From NCBI RefSeq assembly GCF_000004825.1, contig NW_008805076.1, positions 434,001 to 498,000 on the forward strand: 64,000 nucleotides of DNA, given 5' to 3'. Every line of letters begins with the position of its first letter. The first letter of the stretch is position 1. The notes beneath the pieces were generated by a model. It was not told the origin of the DNA. It searched no databases and worked only from the letters and a program-made list of their open reading frames with translations. The translations under genes and the position numbers were made by a program. Shown here piece by piece: positions 38,161 through 49,735 of this stretch. Source of the stretch: Heterostelium album PN500. Taxonomy: Eukaryota; Evosea; Eumycetozoa; Acytosteliales; Acytosteliaceae.

Positions 38161-38238
38161 AAGAATAGTTAAATAAATAAATATAAATACAAATACATAT
38201 TTATTTGAATCGATTGCGATTGTGCAATTGTTATTTGT

Positions 38239-41200
38239 TTAAGGATGTACCATTATATGTATGGCATTATTAATTTCAGCGCGAATATTCTTTTTAGATT
38301 CTCTTACTAAATCCAAAAAGTGTTGCTCTGCATTCTTATCGGACATGTCTAGTTTCAAACGATCTCTGAGTAAATCGACTGCGTTGTTATCGTTCTTCAT
38401 CATTGCAATCAAGTTGAGTATCTGTCTAGAGTTCTTTCTCAATGTATTGTAGATTCTGACACAGTGATCTTTGTATTCTTGTTCTCTTGATCCCATTACC
38501 TTTACAATGTCTTTTGTCAAAACAAACGGTGCCGTTTCTCTCTCCAAGAATAAAAACTTTGTTACCTTTCCTAAATAATATCCAAAATCAATATCTATAG
38601 ATAAAACAAACATAATGATCGAAAAGCTTGTTGTTAGTTATAAATTATCATATTTAAATTGCTAAAGAAGTCTTACGGAAGAAATGACCTGTATCTGAAA
38701 CCATTAGATTATCGTTGTGTCTATCGTAGATTCCAAGTATATATGTGGCGACACAATAGGCGGCACAAGATTTCAAAAAGATATCGATATAGTCTGTGCT
38801 GTTTGGATTTCTTTGACGTAGCCACTCCTCAATAGACTTGAATTTCGCTTGTTCTCTAACAAAGTCTGCCAATGTCACTGACTTTGGTACCACCTCTATA
38901 ATACCCAAACCATTACCTGCAGCAATACATTTAAATATAGTGAAATGATAATCCATACCATTTTCTTTAAGTATCTATGTTAAAAATAATAATAAAAAAT
39001 AATGAAAATAATTAGTTGATCATTTGATTCTTTTGAAACAATCTTCATCAATCATTTAATTAAATACATACTTTATCCATAACAGAGAATAGCTGTAAAC
39101 AAAGTTCATCAGGTCTAACATCGTCTTTCTTAAAGATAATCTTTGTATCATCTGCACCTCTAACAACAGAGTTGAAAACCAACCAGAGTGGAGCTGCATT
39201 TGAATCTTTTACTTTACATTCTTCAAGTATAAATGTATTGAATTCTTGTCTATAGAATTATAATTAATTATTAGCTATATATATATATATATGAAGATTA
39301 AGATAAGGATCTAATAGCTATTATGTAAACTTACAATGGATGAGTTGGTAATGTAAATTGTTTTGGTATTGTTGCTAATCTTGTCTCTAGAATCTTTTGT
39401 TGTCTATCTGGATCTTTAATGATGTCGAGATTAATCTGTTTGAGAAGTTGAATGATCAGGTATTGCTGTAGAATCGATTGGCCCAATGATGATTGTTGCG
39501 CTTGTGAAAGACCAAGACCATAGAGTAGTGCTTCCATTATCAATTTATAACGGATTGCCAAGTACAATGTCTTTGGATTGTTCTTATCCTGTTGCATCTC
39601 ATTTGCACACAGCCAAAACAAAGGACCACCTATCTTGAATGGATTACACAATGCTCTCTTTACCAAGAAGCATGATAATTGTGAATAATGTACACTTTCA
39701 TATTTTAATGACTAAATGTGTAAATAAATAAATCAAGAAATTAGTATTTGTTTATGTTGTTAACAGTTAGATTATAATTACATTAACAATTTGTGGTAAA
39801 TATAAAGAAAGATCATTGTCATCCCATGAATTGATTGATTCAACACCTTTCTCTCTAATTTTCGAATCGATGAAATCTGAACTTAACAATTCCAAACCGA
39901 ATTTAGGATCTAAAGATGGCCAACCTTTTAATAATCTATATAGAAAAGAGGTGTAATAGATTGTTAGATGATATGATAATATAATAACAACAAATTTGTT
40001 AATAACTTAAACTTACTCATAGATTTCATATCTCTTTTGATATTCTTTAAGTGAAACGAAATATAAAATGGATGGTAGGATATTCGGATAACTATTCTTT
40101 AGGTAGAATCTATATTTCCAGAGTATTGACTTATCGTTGTCTTTTATGAACGATCGATGCGATCTCATGACACTCTCAATGATGATAATCTCTGATTGAT
40201 TCGGTAGTGACGGTGCAATGATATTTCCGGATTGCGAAAAGTCGGGATCCTCAAAGTAAATACACTGACCACTAAGTCCAGAGAGTTGCAACTTCAACAT
40301 TGGCGATGCCGTAATATTGTTTGGATCGATCTGTATCGAATTCGTCGGTACACTCGGATCGTTTGAAATGAACATCGTTGACTTTGTTGAAACTAAATAA
40401 ATAGTAGCAATATAATTATATGTTATGTTAAAGGGTATGTATTGTCTATGATCAACTTGATTGATTAACTTACATGGTATAATAGGTAATTCATACTCTG
40501 TGAATATCAACTTCTTACCATCGAAACTTAGGAACATCAATGGATATTGAGCGAGCAGTGTTGGCTCGGCAGACGCAACCTTTCCATAGAGATTAGTCAT
40601 TATAATACATTCTTTCGGTAGATCCACAATCTTTGTATTGAAATACAACTTTTCATTCCACTCACCAGAGATTTGTGATGATGTTCTACCTTTTCCAATG
40701 ATAGAATCGCCATAATATCTATATAATTATTTATCATTGTCGTGTTAGTTTTAACTTACTAATTGTAAATGATAACAGCAGCAACAACAACATCAATACT
40801 TACATAACAAGTTCCACAGATAACGGTACTTTGGTTACATTGTTTTGTGATACTCCAAATTGACGAAGCAGAGTTTGAACGTTCGATACAGAGTTGATAG
40901 TGACTACCAACTTGGTATTTTCGACGCCTGGCGGTAGTGATTTCCTTCCTCTTATTACATGAGCACTTATACTATCGAGATCTTCAAATGCATTGACATT
41001 TCCAAAGAATTGACCCCATTCCCTCTCGGTCATTACATTCGGGTAGAATAACTTTGATTGTAACTTACTGTCGACCGTTGCAAACTTGATAGTCTTTCTA
41101 AATCTCAAACATTTCCTTACATATTGTAGGTCTCCCAGTACTATTGAGTGATTGAAGAGATGTTCCATCGATCCCAATATATTCAAACCGAACCGCTTTG

Positions 41201-43965
41201 GATTGTTATCGAAAAGATCAGGTCTCATCGATAGAACCGATCCAATAGTTTGATTAACTTTATAATAAATTGATTGATTGGTTGATTAGTATGATTTATC
41301 TTTACAATGAAAACATTTATTTGCAACTTACTATCCACTAAGAATTTAATAACTAAACCATTATGATAGATTGCCAACTTTATATCTTGAAGACCAGAGT
41401 TATTCTTTTGATAGTAGTTGTCTACGGTCACGGAGAGTAGATTTACTTTAGAGTTACTCTTTGATGATTGAATGGATGATGAACTACTGGCAGCAGTATG
41501 TCCGTTTCCATTACTATGACCATTACCATTGCTATGACCATTACTAGTACCATTTCCATTGTTGATATTAACTAGTACGCTGTCTCTCGGTGATTCACTC
41601 ATTGCCATTGGATATGGTTTAAGTAATTCCGCATGTAGCTTATGATCGTTTGTAAACATCCATTTCGAAGTCTGTTTAAATAGTTTAGCCATCTTGTATC
41701 TAAACAACAAGATATCATCTGAAACATGTGATACTCTAATATCAGAGGGTATTTGTTTATAATAATCAAACTATATAGATAGATAATGAAATTATTAATA
41801 TATTGATGATAATTTGCTAACTTTCAATATTGTATAGATCTATTTACCTCTTTATCATTGATTGACTTTCTATTGGTTGGTATTGATATCGTTTCAATTC
41901 CAACTAGATCCAGCGTTATGTTGAGTGAATGCGATGCAATGGTGAGTGCACAGATCCAATTTTGTCTTGATTCTTCATCGTCGGTACCGAATATATAGTT
42001 TCCAGTGCCAGTGTTTTTTGTGAGTGCAAAACAAAAGTATTTTCCATCGTTCATCACATTCAGTACGTGATCGGAAAGATCCAGCTCGCTTGCCGGTGAA
42101 TCGTTGACAGTCGGACAACGCAACAATTTCTTTGAAGTCAAAATAAACCATTGCTTCTTCCAACCAACCGACGATCTATTCTTCTTGTACAGCTCACCTT
42201 GATGGATGATTGGTTCCAACAGTGATTGTCGTTTGAATGATGTAAACGATGGGACAAACTCGGCATTATTACCATTCGCACCACCTCTATAGTTTGGTGT
42301 CAATGAAGACATTGCTGGTGATTGCACAACAGTCAAATAATTATCATTGATATTATATAGTTGTGATGATGATTGTTGTTGTTGTCCATCACCTAAATCC
42401 ATATATTGTCCAAGATTCAACATTGATGTAGAGGTGAACGATGACGATCGTTTCTTTTGTGCATTTATATTCGGGATTTGTTCAACCATTTGATCAAGCA
42501 GCTTGGTATCTATGTAATTTGTGTAGTTTCCAGACTTTAAATCACTGACTCTATTGAGATAATCCAACTTTTGATCGAAATTCGAAGTATCCCTGTATGC
42601 TAACTTTCCAGTGGGTGGCGTAACCGACACCAATGGTGCAGTAGATATATCAGAAGTTGACGGTGTTGTTGTTGATGCTGTCGTTGTATTTGTCGCTCTA
42701 AAATCTAAAGTACCACCTAAATTTCCATGAGAAGCAGTAACAACATTATTACCATTCTTTGACGTTGTTGTAGTTGTAGTATTATTGGTACCTAAAGTAG
42801 AACTAGAACTCGAAGTATAAGTGGATTTAGCAGGACTATATGAATTGAACGCCACTCTAAATTCCTGTTTGGTTCGATCAACCGTACTAATGCTAGGTTG
42901 TAATGGTGGTAGTTGAAATGGTGTTTGTTCGTTTGGATTATTGCTATTACCATTAGGTATATTGAAATCATCTGTTGGAAATGGTTGATATTGTTGTTGT
43001 GGTGGTGGTGGTTGATATGTATGTTGTTGTATTTGTGTTGGTTGATATTTTAATTGTTGTTGCTGTTGCTGTTGTTGTTGCTGATTTTGCTTATCTTTAT
43101 ATAGCTGATATGGTAATGCAGGTGCAGTTGAAACACCGACACCACTAACTCTATTAGATTGATAGGCTTTGAATGATTCCATCAAATCCGATTTCGACTT
43201 TCTAAACACTGGTTTCGGTCTGGGTGCGTGTGGATCTTTCGAGCTAAGATCATTCGTGAGTGGTACATAATTGGTTATTTGTGAATGCGATGAAATCGGT
43301 TGTTTCGTAGGTGTTATAGTTGCTCTTCTATTATTATTATATCCATTACCATTACTATTACTACTATTGTTGTTGTTGTTGTTGTTGTTGTTGTTATTTA
43401 CATTGGTAGAAAGGTTACTATTACTATTACTATAGGGGTTGTTGTTGAAACTATTTTCATTGTTAAGTGTTGGTTGTTGTTGTTGTTGCGTATTATTTTG
43501 ATAGGGTGTCGATGATGTTGCAATGTAAAAGTGAATTTCAAAGAGTAGTGAACCTGCTGAACTTTGTTTTTTGAATTGGAAGGAATTCTTTCGGATTTGG
43601 TCGAGCGAGAGTAGTTTGGTCCATGCCACTGACTTTATGAGATTGGGTTGGTCGAATTGCGGTGTCAATGAGAGTATCAATTGCGACTCTATCAGCTTTA
43701 CACCGAGTGAACTCTGTGCATTCTGTACCACTAGAATCTTAAATTGTGCTAACGTAGTATCATTGCCAACTTTGAATTTAAAAATCGATTCACCATTAAA
43801 TAAATGACACTTTTTAATAATTATAATAATTAATCATTAATTAATCCAACCACATTCATTTTATTTAATTTATATAAACAATCAAAATTATAATTATAAT
43901 TTGTTCAAACTTACAATACAAGTTGTACTTAAATCTAATGATGATGAACTAACATTCGACAACAT
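38239..43965 (-). CDS. PH-domain-containing phosphoinositide 3-kinase
   Basis: Eleven exons: 43965-43915, 43809-41848, 41770-41332, 41257-40804, 40718-40474, 40392-40017, 39935-39782, 39711-39335, 39249-39072, 38974-38677 and 38594-38239. All are GT/AG and in phase, giving 1,629 residues. Exon 2 holds a long Asn/Gln/Ser-rich region and a PH domain (about residues 545-650, HQGELYKKN, then WKKQWFILTSKKLL). A Ras-binding-like part, a C2 domain (about 935-1110, RYYGDSIIGKGR-like region) and the helical PIK domain (about 1176-1345) follow. The kinase domain is at 1345-1629 with catalytic loop GIYDRHNDNLM and HIDFGYYLGK. It makes 3-phosphorylated phosphoinositides for chemotaxis and macropinocytosis. 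The activation loop reads FLERETAPFVLT, where class I enzymes usually have a KRER box. Shares a 503-bp divergent promoter with LAMTOR2. Confidence 0.93.
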
Positions 43966-44468
43966 CTATATTTTTATTATGTCTGTCTATATTTATTTTT
44001 ATAATTATATTTATATTATTATTTTATTATTCAATTGAAGTTAAGTGTTTGCTTGATCTTAGTAATTAATTTATATTTTATTATTCTTTACAAAACAAGA
44101 TTAAGAAAACTTGTAATTATTGCATTTAAAAAATAATTAAAAAATCAAAAAATCACAAAAAAAAAATGAGATATTTACTTTTAATTATTATTCAAATAAT
44201 TCAAGTTGCAAATATCATTAATATAATTAATTGTAACGTTTATAGATGATTTTCAAAAGGAACAATCGAATCAAAATGAAAAAAAAAAAAAAAAACGAAA
44301 GTTTTGATAAAAATAAAAAAAATTTAAATAAGTAATAAAAATTATATTTTTGTTTTTTGATTATTTTTTTCATTAATAATATAAGCAACAAGATTTATTT
44401 TATTTTATTTTATTTATTTAAAAAAAGATAGTTTAATTAGATCATAAATATATATATAAAAAGAAAAG
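43966..44468. promoter_or_regulatory. Divergent promoter region of PI3K and LAMTOR2
   Basis: 503 bases between two divergent start codons, extremely A/T-rich with long A and T runs and TTTTA repeats. No coding frame is present. Dictyostelid promoters are typically of this kind, so a shared or back-to-back promoter is inferred from arrangement; individual elements cannot be assigned. Confidence 0.5.
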
Positions 44469-45250
44469 ATGTTGAGATCAAAAGTTATTCCACAAGTTTT
44501 GCAACAAGCAATCACTTCAAATGATGTCAAAGCTGTATTGTATGTTGTCTTAATATGATATGTTATAATATAGTGTAGATTATAATATAATATAATAGCT
44601 TATAATAGATTAGATAGGATCGTTTTCAAAAAAACAAAAGAAAGATTCTAATTAATATTGTTTTGTTTTGTTTTGTTTGTGTTTATAACAAAAAACAGGT
44701 TGATGAAAGATGATGGTTCATTGATTTCATGTGCAGAGGCACCAAATTGCGACCACAACATCTCAAAGATTGTCTCTGCCATTTCATCGAGTATTTTCAC
44801 TACATATCAACGTGATGACGATTTACAGTTTCAATTGATCGATTGTGAAGATGGTAGATTCATGGTCACCAGAGTAGCAAAGTTATTATTATGTATATAC
44901 AGTGATGCTTCAACTGAATTTGGTTTATTGAAATTAAAGGTAACTTAGATATATATAACACTCTCACAATTCAATAACAATAGCAACAACTATCAACAAA
45001 CAACAAAAAAACAAAAGCGAAAGAAGACAACAGCACAGTACAGTTTAGCACATCAACAAATAGTTTGTTATGATTCATCAGTGTCATACAATATCATCAC
45101 CATTTGGATAACAGAATAGTTCACTTTTTCACTATATCACTCTATGTTTTCAAAGCATATTCTAACTCATTAATATTTACAAACGAAATGTAGGCAGAGA
45201 AATTACGTGAATATTTAGAGGAACCACTTTCACAAGTTGAACATGTGTAA
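44469..45250 (+). CDS. lamtor2: LAMTOR2 (p14, roadblock) Ragulator subunit
   Basis: Three exons, 44469-44539, 44699-44939 and 45194-45250, phases compatible, 122 residues, the normal length of the family. It begins MLRSKVIPQVLQQA, as the animal protein begins MLRPKALTQVLSQA. It contains the segments DGSLISCAEAP, LIDCEDGRFMVTRVAKLLLC and EYLEEPLSQVEHV, all closely matching LAMTOR2. The protein forms a roadblock heterodimer with LAMTOR3 in the Ragulator complex. On late endosome and lysosome membranes that complex recruits Rag GTPases and mTORC1. Its short first exon and the 19-codon last exon were placed by matching to the family. The 3' end is partly duplicated downstream. Confidence 0.95.
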
Positions 45251-45512
45251 TTTATATTTAGAAATCAATTAAACAACAATAACAAAAATAAAATCAACAC
45301 TATAATAAATAGTAAACATTAATTAGTTAGATTGATTATACAAACATGTTTTTTATTTCGTTTGTGGCATAGAAGAAATGGTATGACCACAGTTTAAGTT
45401 CGAATCACAAACAAGATTTTTTATTTTTACTGAGAAAAGTTGAACATGTGTAATTTACATTTTGAAATCAATTAACAATAACAAAAATAAAATCACTTTA
45501 ATAAATAATCAA
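45236..45512 (+). repeat. Direct repeat: duplicated 3' end of LAMTOR2
   Basis: Copy 1 (about 45236-45316) covers the last five codons, the stop and the following 3' flank of LAMTOR2. Copy 2 (about 45437-45512) starts with the same AGTTGAACATGTGTAATTTA and runs with a few substitutions and small gaps through ATCAATTAACAATAACAAAA. Copy spacing is about 201 bases. The DNA between includes a hairpin with arms TGTGGCATA and TATGACCACA. Copy 2 has no coding role that I can see. Confidence 0.75.
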
Positions 45513-45704
45513 CTTTAGATTTTATAGCACCAGTGGAATCCAAATTACAAATTTATTTGCTGAGAAAAGTTTCAGAATGATCACATGTTCATAGCACTAA
45601 AAAAATTAATAAATAAATTCTTCTCAGATTTTTTAAAAAAAGGTGGTGTTGAGTTAGAAATGTGTTTCTTTAATGCATTCAGTTTTAAAAAACAGTAATA
45701 AAGA

Positions 45705-46304
45705 ATGATGAAAAAGAAATATATACCCAAAAACAAAACAAAAAAATATAACCTACAAAGAGATGGATTCAGAGCAGCAGGTGTTTTGTTGTATTGTTTA
45801 ACGGATAATAATAAAGTTAAATTATTATTAGCACTCAAAAACAGGATACAAGAAGGGAACACTGAGAGCTCACTAGGCTATCTGCCCTTTGGTGGAAAAA
45901 GAGAGAAGAATGAATGTGGCTCTGACACAGCATCTAGAGAGTTCAATGAAGAGACTGCTTTAATTTTCAATGAAAGGATTGAGGAGATCAAGAGCAAACT
46001 CAAAGAACCAATTCCTTTCAATACAGGCTACTTCTTATACCCATTAGAGATAAACTACAACGCTGAACTTCCACAACTATATGAATCTGCAAGAGAGACT
46101 CTAAAAAACAACGAATCAAAAATGTTTAAACATGTAAAAAAAATTGAAAGAATAGAATGGATAGATCTAGATGATATAGATAAGAAGAATTTAGCCAGTC
46201 TCTTCAAAAAAATGATAGGAGAAATTAAAAGAGTATTGACTGATAAAATTCAAACAGGGGTTAGAAATCCAATTGATATTATAGGCAACAAACAACAAAA
46301 CTAG
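45705..46304 (+). CDS. Nudix hydrolase
   Basis: A single-exon gene of 199 residues. The Nudix box G-x5-E-x7-R-E-x2-E-E is present as GKREKNE followed seven residues later by REFNEETAL (residues about 64-87). These enzymes hydrolyse nucleoside diphosphates linked to another moiety and need Mg2+ bound by the REx2EE glutamates. The N terminus is basic (MMKKKYIPKNKTKK) and the C-terminal third is Lys/Ile/Asp-rich. Substrate cannot be told from sequence. It lies just behind the duplicated LAMTOR2 3' end and before two tandem F-box-like genes. Codon use is more A/T-biased than in neighbouring genes. Confidence 0.85.
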   Translation: MMKKKYIPKNKTKKYNLQRDGFRAAGVLLYCLTDNNKVKLLLALKNRIQEGNTESSLGYLPFGGKREKNECGSDTASREFNEETALIFNERIEEIKSKLKEPIPFNTGYFLYPLEINYNAELPQLYESARETLKNNESKMFKHVKKIERIEWIDLDDIDKKNLASLFKKMIGEIKRVLTDKIQTGVRNPIDIIGNKQQN

Positions 46305-46557
46305 AATCTGTATTTGGAAGAACCTTTTTTTCAGTTTGAACAACATATTAGATATGTATAATAACTAGTCTTTTTCAGTTATCAATTAAACAACAAAAAC
46401 AATAAATCTATAAAAATTATTATTTTCAAAAGCAAATCTTTTTTTTAACCTTTTTTATTTACTGGAATTAAACATTTTTTTTTAAGCTTTTGAAAGTTAA
46501 TATTTAGCAAAATTGTCGTAAACATAAAATAACATAACAATCACATGCCAATTAAAA
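46305..46557. other. Short spacer
   Basis: A/T-rich DNA between the Nudix gene and F-box/LRR-like gene 1. It contains ATCAATTAAACAACAA near 46380, similar to part of the repeated LAMTOR2 3' flank, possibly a further short copy. Nothing else is seen. Confidence 0.4.
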
Positions 46558-47928
46558 ATGATTTTCACTTCATATATATATAGAAATATAATAATATTCT
46601 TGTGGAATGATCATGATTTACAGGAGAGAAGCTTAAAGAGATTCCAATATCCAGATAGAATCAATACAAAAGTGAAAGATGATATACTAGAGAGTTACCG
46701 TTCACTTTTGCGATTGGATTTGGTTTGTTGGCAGTTCCATACAGTGATCAAACAGCTCAACAATCGGTTGAATATGGCTTCATTTGGAGGTTGTGATATC
46801 GGTGTTGAAGTGGAGGGTCATCTATCGAGTAGATTCTGTCCAATCTCTGAGAAGATCATATCAGCCAAGTTCCCAATACAACCAATTTTTCCATCGGCCA
46901 ACAGCCAGTTCAATCAACGACTATCACAGCAATGGACAATGAATCTACAAAGATTATCTATACCTCTGGGTCTAGCGCCATATATCGTTGGTAGCCAGTT
47001 TCCAATGTTGGAGAATATCTCTGTCTCTCTAGGCGAGCGAGAATATGATCTCAATTCAGATGTTTTCATTCATTTCCTCGAAAACAATCGACAGGTGAAA
47101 CATCTCTCAGTGGTAATCTACGGTACTCTCGATGTACGAGCACTTCTATCGAAAATACCGATTCTGAAGAGCAGCCTCCGTTCGTTCAAATTCAAACCTA
47201 AAAGGTCTTTAACAGTTTCAAGATTAATTGCGTATCCGCGGCCGGCAATTCTCTTTGATGTCCTCGAGCAACTCGATCAATTGGAACACCTTGAGATCAA
47301 ATCATTGGGAAATCCAAATATAGAGTCGCCTTTCGAATCCAAAATGTATTATCAGCGACTGGAACAATATGTAAAGACCGCCAAGAATCTAAAGTCATTC
47401 CGTTACAGTGAGGAGCTATCGACACGATCACCCAAGCTGGTCGATGCATTGCTACATTCGAATATCGATTATTTGACGATTGTCGACGGTATTCCATTCC
47501 AATATATCACAGCATTCCAACGTCCGATCAAAGAGATGATTGTGTGTATCGACAATGATATCCTTGATGACGTTCCACTCTTGGATAAGATCTATCCACT
47601 CTTTGATAATATCGAGAGATTAACCTTGGTTGTCAGAGGCTTTAACGAAGGAATTGCCAAGATAATTGCAACAGTAATCACCAATCGACAATCGAAATAT
47701 TTATCAATCAGATTGTTGGCAATATCTTCAAATCCATCAACCTTTCATACGATATCTCTTGCCATCATTAATAATACAACACTCAAGTACTTTAACCTTC
47801 AAATGGAAACCAATACTTATAGCTTTGCAAAATTAAAATTACTAAGTGGATTGAAAAGATCTATATTACATCATCCATCTATCATTGATAAAAGTAATGC
47901 TTTTTCATGGTATTATAATATTAAATAA
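46558..47928 (+). CDS. F-box-like / leucine-rich-repeat-like dictyostelid protein, copy 1
   Basis: A single-exon gene of 456 residues. The first 80 residues resemble an F-box-type start (YRSLLRLDLVCWQFHTVIKQ). The rest shows weak leucine-rich-repeat periodicity (LDQLEHLEIKSLGN, IERLTLVVRGFNEG, TLKYFNLQMETN). Dictyostelid genomes carry large lineage-specific families of this kind, presumably substrate adaptors of SCF ubiquitin ligases. That role is family inference, not shown here. A close paralog follows 143 bp downstream. There is no signal peptide, although the first residues MIFTSYIYRNIIIFLW are hydrophobic. That N-terminal segment is shared by both copies. Confidence 0.7.
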   Translation: MIFTSYIYRNIIIFLWNDHDLQERSLKRFQYPDRINTKVKDDILESYRSLLRLDLVCWQFHTVIKQLNNRLNMASFGGCDIGVEVEGHLSSRFCPISEKIISAKFPIQPIFPSANSQFNQRLSQQWTMNLQRLSIPLGLAPYIVGSQFPMLENISVSLGEREYDLNSDVFIHFLENNRQVKHLSVVIYGTLDVRALLSKIPILKSSLRSFKFKPKRSLTVSRLIAYPRPAILFDVLEQLDQLEHLEIKSLGNPNIESPFESKMYYQRLEQYVKTAKNLKSFRYSEELSTRSPKLVDALLHSNIDYLTIVDGIPFQYITAFQRPIKEMIVCIDNDILDDVPLLDKIYPLFDNIERLTLVVRGFNEGIAKIIATVITNRQSKYLSIRLLAISSNPSTFHTISLAIINNTTLKYFNLQMETNTYSFAKLKLLSGLKRSILHHPSIIDKSNAFSWYYNIK

Positions 47929-48071
47929 AGCATTTTAGTGTTTTGTTGATCTTTAATATTAATTAATAATAAAAAAAGTGATTAAACACCAAAAAAAAAA
48001 ATAGTTAGCAACAAGCCGCCTCCAAATTTACTTTTTTTATTTTTTTCTTTCAACAGAATTAAATAGATTCA

Positions 48072-49451
48072 ATGATTTTCACTTCCTATATATATAAAAA
48101 TATAATAACATTCTTGTGGAATGAACATGATTTACAAGCGATTAACTTTAAAACATTCCAACATAAAGAAAAAATCAATAAAAAACTAAAATCTGAAATA
48201 CTAGAGAGTTACCGTTCACTTTTGAGATTGGATTTGGTTTCTTGGCAATTCCATGCATTAGTAAAACAGTTCAACAATCACTTGAATATGTCTATGTTCA
48301 GAGGTAAAGATATGGGTGTTGTAGTAGAAGAGCATCTATCGAGTAGATTCTGTCCAATCTCTGATAGGATCATATCAGCCAAGTTGCCATTTCAACCGAT
48401 CTTTCCATCCGCCATCAGCCAGTTCAATCAGCGACTAACACAACAATGGACATTGAGCCTACAAAGAATATCTATACCTCTGGATCTATCACCATATGTC
48501 GTTGGTAGCCAGTTTCCACTGTTGGAGAATGTCACTGTTTATCGATATACTATTAAAAGTGATATCCATTCTGATACTTTCGGTGAATTCCTCCAAAACA
48601 ATCAGCAGATAAAACATCTCTCAGTGGTATTCTATATTTCAAATGAGATTGAAGAGCACTTATCGAAAGTACCAATACTAAAGAGCAGTCTCCGTTCGTT
48701 CAAATTCAAAGACAGCAATTTTATTTCAGTTTCAAGAAAGATTGCAGATCATCCAGCAATTCTCTTTGACGTCTTAGAACAGCTCGATCAATTGGAACAC
48801 CTTGAGATCAAATCATTGGGAAAGCCAACTGTAAAATCACCTTTCGAAACCGACATCTACTATCAGAGACTAGAACAATATGTAAAGACCGCCAAGAATC
48901 TAAAGTCATTCCGTTACAGTGAGGAGCTATCGAGACAATCACCCAAACTAGTTGATACACTAATTCATTCGAATATCGATTATTTGACGATTGTCGATGG
49001 TATTCCATTCCAATATATCACAGCATTCCAACGTCCGATCAAAGAGATGATTGTTTATATCGACAATAATATCCTTGATGACGTTCCACTCTTGGATAAG
49101 ATCTATCCACTCTTTGATAATATCGAGAGATTAACCTTGGTTATAAGAGACTTTAATGAAGGAATATCAAAGATAATTGCAACAGTAATCACCAATCGAC
49201 AATCGAAATATTTATCAATCAGATTGTTGGCAATATCTTCAAATCCATCAACCTTTCATACGATATCTCATGCCATTGTAAACAATGTTACTCTTAAATA
49301 CTTTAGCATTCAAGTTGAGGCAAATTCTAAATCCTCTAACATATTACAATTAGAAAGAGAGTTGATCAGTGGATTGAAAGGATCTATATTACATCATCCA
49401 AGTATTGTTGATAAAAGTAATGCTTTTTCATGGTATTTTAATATTAAATAA
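48072..49451 (+). CDS. F-box-like / leucine-rich-repeat-like dictyostelid protein, copy 2
   Basis: A single-exon gene of 459 residues, tandem paralog of the preceding gene with the same start (MIFTSYIYKNIITFLWNEHD) and the same end (SNAFSWYFNIK). The two proteins differ strongly in the middle of the first half but are nearly identical from TAKNLKSFRYSEEL to the segment around ILAISSNPSTFHTIS (copy 1 LLAISSNPSTFHTIS). At DNA level that stretch, about 48880-49270, is also nearly identical between copies, suggesting gene conversion. Function as for copy 1. Confidence 0.7.
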   Translation: MIFTSYIYKNIITFLWNEHDLQAINFKTFQHKEKINKKLKSEILESYRSLLRLDLVSWQFHALVKQFNNHLNMSMFRGKDMGVVVEEHLSSRFCPISDRIISAKLPFQPIFPSAISQFNQRLTQQWTLSLQRISIPLDLSPYVVGSQFPLLENVTVYRYTIKSDIHSDTFGEFLQNNQQIKHLSVVFYISNEIEEHLSKVPILKSSLRSFKFKDSNFISVSRKIADHPAILFDVLEQLDQLEHLEIKSLGKPTVKSPFETDIYYQRLEQYVKTAKNLKSFRYSEELSRQSPKLVDTLIHSNIDYLTIVDGIPFQYITAFQRPIKEMIVYIDNNILDDVPLLDKIYPLFDNIERLTLVIRDFNEGISKIIATVITNRQSKYLSIRLLAISSNPSTFHTISHAIVNNVTLKYFSIQVEANSKSSNILQLERELISGLKGSILHHPSIVDKSNAFSWYFNIK

Positions 49452-49514
49452 AATGAAAAAGATAATGTAAAAAATAATGTTTTCTTTTTTTTTTTTTTAA
49501 GTAACCGGAAGTTT

Positions 49515-49735
49515 GTTTGGATTGGTTAATTGCTTAGTATTGAGATGGTTTGAGGTTGTTTGGATTGGCTTGGCTAATTCCTTAGCCTGAGATGGTTGGG
49601 ATGGTTGAGATTGTTTGGATTGGTTAATTGCTTAGTATTGAGATGGTTTGAGATTGTTTGTGTTGGCTTGGCTAATTGCTTAGCTTGAGATGGTTTGAGA
49701 TGGTTTGGCTTGGCTAATTGCTTAGCTTGAGATGG
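49515..49735 (+). repeat. Minisatellite, about five degenerate 41-53 bp units
   Basis: The unit reads roughly TTTGGATTGG, then TTAATTGCTTAG, then TTGAGATGGTTTGAG, and recurs about five times with two variants (with or without a GGCTTGGC insert). It is non-coding and G+T-rich on this strand. It lies at the left edge of the repeat-rich island around the tRNA gene. Confidence 0.75.

Noticed and set aside
45370-45425. Possible tRNA fragment with TTCGAATC
   Set aside because: There is a hairpin (TGTGGCATA/TATGACCACA) and a T-loop-like string, but no T stem, no D arm and a total length near 53 nt.
49515-49735. CRISPR-like array
   Set aside because: The units are degenerate, lack unique spacers and occur in a eukaryotic genome; it is a minisatellite.
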